Positions 5,950 through 7,425 of a stretch of DNA of 7,425 bases are shown in pieces. Made by a program: the position numbers and the translations under genes. Numbering within the stretch: position 1 is the first letter of the stretch; every line of letters begins with the position of its first letter. The notes under the pieces were generated by a model. The model did no database searches, was not told where the DNA came from, and was given only the letters and a program-made list of their open reading frames with translations. Source of the stretch: a bacterium (lineage in GTDB: Bacteria > Bacillota_A > Clostridia > Lachnospirales > Lachnospiraceae); assembly GCA_004562915.1 (NCBI GenBank), contig SFQZ01000110.1, positions 1 through 7,425 on the forward strand. The letters are read 5' to 3'.

Positions 5950-5983
5950 AAAATCACTACAACAATAATAGGGAGGAAAACTT

Positions 5984-7425
5984 GTGAAGAACGAATTAGT
6001 AATTGTCCTCGATTTCGGCGGACAGTATAATCAGTTAATTGCAAGACGTGTCAGAGAGTGTAATGTATATTGTGAAGTTCATCCATATACTCTGAGCCTG
6101 GATAAGATCAAGGAGATGAATCCGAAAGGAATCATTTTCACAGGCGGACCGAACAGCGTTTATGATGAAGCCTCACCACGTTATGAGAAAGCAATCCTGG
6201 AACTCGGCATCCCGGTGCTGGGTATCTGTTACGGCTCACAGCTTATGGCATATCTGATGGGCGGAAGCGTAGAAACTGCTCCGGTGAGCGAATATGGCAA
6301 AACAGAAGTAAAGGTAGATCCTACATCCGTTTTATTCAACGGAGTTTCTGAATCTACCATTTGTTGGATGAGTCACACCGACTACATTGCAAATGCACCG
6401 GAAGGATTCAGAATTACCGCAACAACGCCGGTATGTCCGGTGGCTGCAATGGAATGTGCAGAAAAGAAATTGTATGCAGTTCAGTTCCATCCGGAAGTTA
6501 TGCATACCCAGGAAGGAACAAAGATGCTCTCCAATTTCGTTTATAAAGTGTGCGAATGCAAAGGAGACTGGCAGATGGGATCCTTCGTAGAGAAGACCAT
6601 TCAGGATGTACGCGAAAAAGTCGGAGACGGAAAAGTGCTCTGCGCACTGTCCGGCGGAGTTGACTCTTCCGTGGCAGCCGTACTTCTGTCAAAAGCAGTC
6701 GGAAAGCAGCTCACCTGCGTATTCGTAGACCATGGCCTTCTGCGTAAAAATGAAGGCGACGAAGTAGAAGCCGTATTCGGGCCGGAAGGACCATACGACC
6801 TGAATTTCATCCGTGTAAACGCACAGGATCGTTTCTATGCAAAACTCGCCGGCGTAACCGAACCGGAAGCAAAGAGAAAGATTATCGGTGAAGAATTTAT
6901 CCGCGTATTTGAAGAAGAAGCAAAGAAGATCGGTGCGGTAGACTTCCTCGTTCAGGGAACCATTTACCCGGATGTCATCGAATCCGGACTTGGAAAATCC
7001 GCAGTGATCAAGAGCCACCACAATGTAGGCGGACTTCCGGACTGCGTGGATTTTAAAGAGATCGTGGAACCGCTCAGACTTCTTTTCAAAGATGAAGTGC
7101 GCAAAGCCGGAAGAGAACTTGGAATTCCGGAATACCTTGTAAGCAGACAGCCATTCCCGGGACCGGGACTTGGAATCCGTATCATCGGGGAAGTAACGGC
7201 TGAGAAGGTGAAGATCGTTCAGGATGCAGATGCAATTTACCGGGAAGAGATTGCGAAAGCTGGCATCGATACCGGACTTGGACAGTATTTTGCAGCACTT
7301 ACCAATATGAGATCCGTCGGAGTAATGGGAGATTTCAGAACGTATGACTATGCAGTGGCGCTTCGGGCTGTAAATACGAGTGACTTTATGACCGCTGAGG
7401 CGGCGGAAATTCCGTATGAAGTGCT
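5984..7425 (+). CDS. guaA: GMP synthase (glutamine-hydrolysing), 3' end cut by window
   Basis: Converts XMP to GMP using ATP and ammonia released from glutamine, the last step of de novo guanine nucleotide synthesis in the cytosol. It starts at GTG 5984, seven bases after GGGAGG (5971-5976), and opens VIVLDFGGQYNQLIARRV. The N-terminal class I glutamine amidotransferase domain has the nucleophile Cys82 in GICYGSQ and the His169/Glu171 pair in QFHPEV. The ATP-pyrophosphatase domain has its P-loop SGGVDSS at 223-229 and FVDHGLLRKNEGD. The C-terminal dimerisation domain contains RQPFPGPGLGIR. The frame was followed by eye through all 480 visible codons without a stop or frameshift. The family is about 510-525 aa, so some 30-45 residues lie beyond the right edge. 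The promoter immediately upstream suggests independent expression. Confidence 0.97.
   Translation, partial: MKNELVIVLDFGGQYNQLIARRVRECNVYCEVHPYTLSLDKIKEMNPKGIIFTGGPNSVYDEASPRYEKAILELGIPVLGICYGSQLMAYLMGGSVETAPVSEYGKTEVKVDPTSVLFNGVSESTICWMSHTDYIANAPEGFRITATTPVCPVAAMECAEKKLYAVQFHPEVMHTQEGTKMLSNFVYKVCECKGDWQMGSFVEKTIQDVREKVGDGKVLCALSGGVDSSVAAVLLSKAVGKQLTCVFVDHGLLRKNEGDEVEAVFGPEGPYDLNFIRVNAQDRFYAKLAGVTEPEAKRKIIGEEFIRVFEEEAKKIGAVDFLVQGTIYPDVIESGLGKSAVIKSHHNVGGLPDCVDFKEIVEPLRLLFKDEVRKAGRELGIPEYLVSRQPFPGPGLGIRIIGEVTAEKVKIVQDADAIYREEIAKAGIDTGLGQYFAALTNMRSVGVMGDFRTYDYAVALRAVNTSDFMTAEAAEIPYEV

Noticed and set aside
6498..7185. Several minus-strand open frames opposite guaA
   Set aside because: Shadows of a highly conserved, intact guaA frame, with no motifs or ribosome sites.

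Overview
The window looks like ordinary low-to-mid GC Firmicutes chromosome, most likely a gut Lachnospiraceae-type Clostridia. The grounds are purine-rich Shine-Dalgarno sites (AGGAGG-like), TATAAT promoters, frequent AGA arginine codons, and a recognisable neighbourhood of cupin, DUF554, GrpB, OGG-type glycosylase, XRE-membrane regulator and guaA. No rRNA, tRNA, CRISPR array, transposase or intact insertion sequence was seen.

Layout. Bases 3-137 are the last 44 codons of an unrecognised gene, followed by a hairpin. A TATAAT promoter at about 240-268 drives a TPR-like acidic protein (336-1052). Next is a 100-codon frame (1119-1421) whose natural start position carries ATA instead of ATG. A strong symmetrical terminator (1477-1517) separates this rightward unit from a convergent minus-strand cupin gene (1551-1979, possibly extending to 2108). 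At 2225-2696 lies a decayed DUF554 membrane-protein gene that appears to have suffered two internal deletions, one of them frameshifting.

A second rightward unit starts at a promoter near 2804. It encodes a GrpB/UPF0157 protein with an added glycine-rich membrane tail (2838-3518) and, 8 bases later, an OGG1-type 8-oxoguanine DNA glycosylase with its catalytic Lys and Asp (3527-4387). Then follow a 98-aa small protein resembling the Nif11-like family with a Gly-Gly motif (4444-4740) and an XRE-type DNA-binding protein with six predicted membrane helices (4911-5918). The window closes with the first 480 codons of guaA, GMP synthase (5984 onward). Its likely promoter is built into the hairpin that ends the upstream gene.

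How the genes relate. guaA is purine housekeeping and independent of the rest. GrpB and the glycosylase are probably co-transcribed. The small Nif11-like protein and the membrane HTH protein are adjacent and co-directional, so they could form a peptide and membrane-regulator pair, but this is inference from proximity only. The best candidates for something undescribed are the small GG-motif protein and the membrane-tailed GrpB. The two decayed loci (1119 and 2225) suggest recent gene loss.
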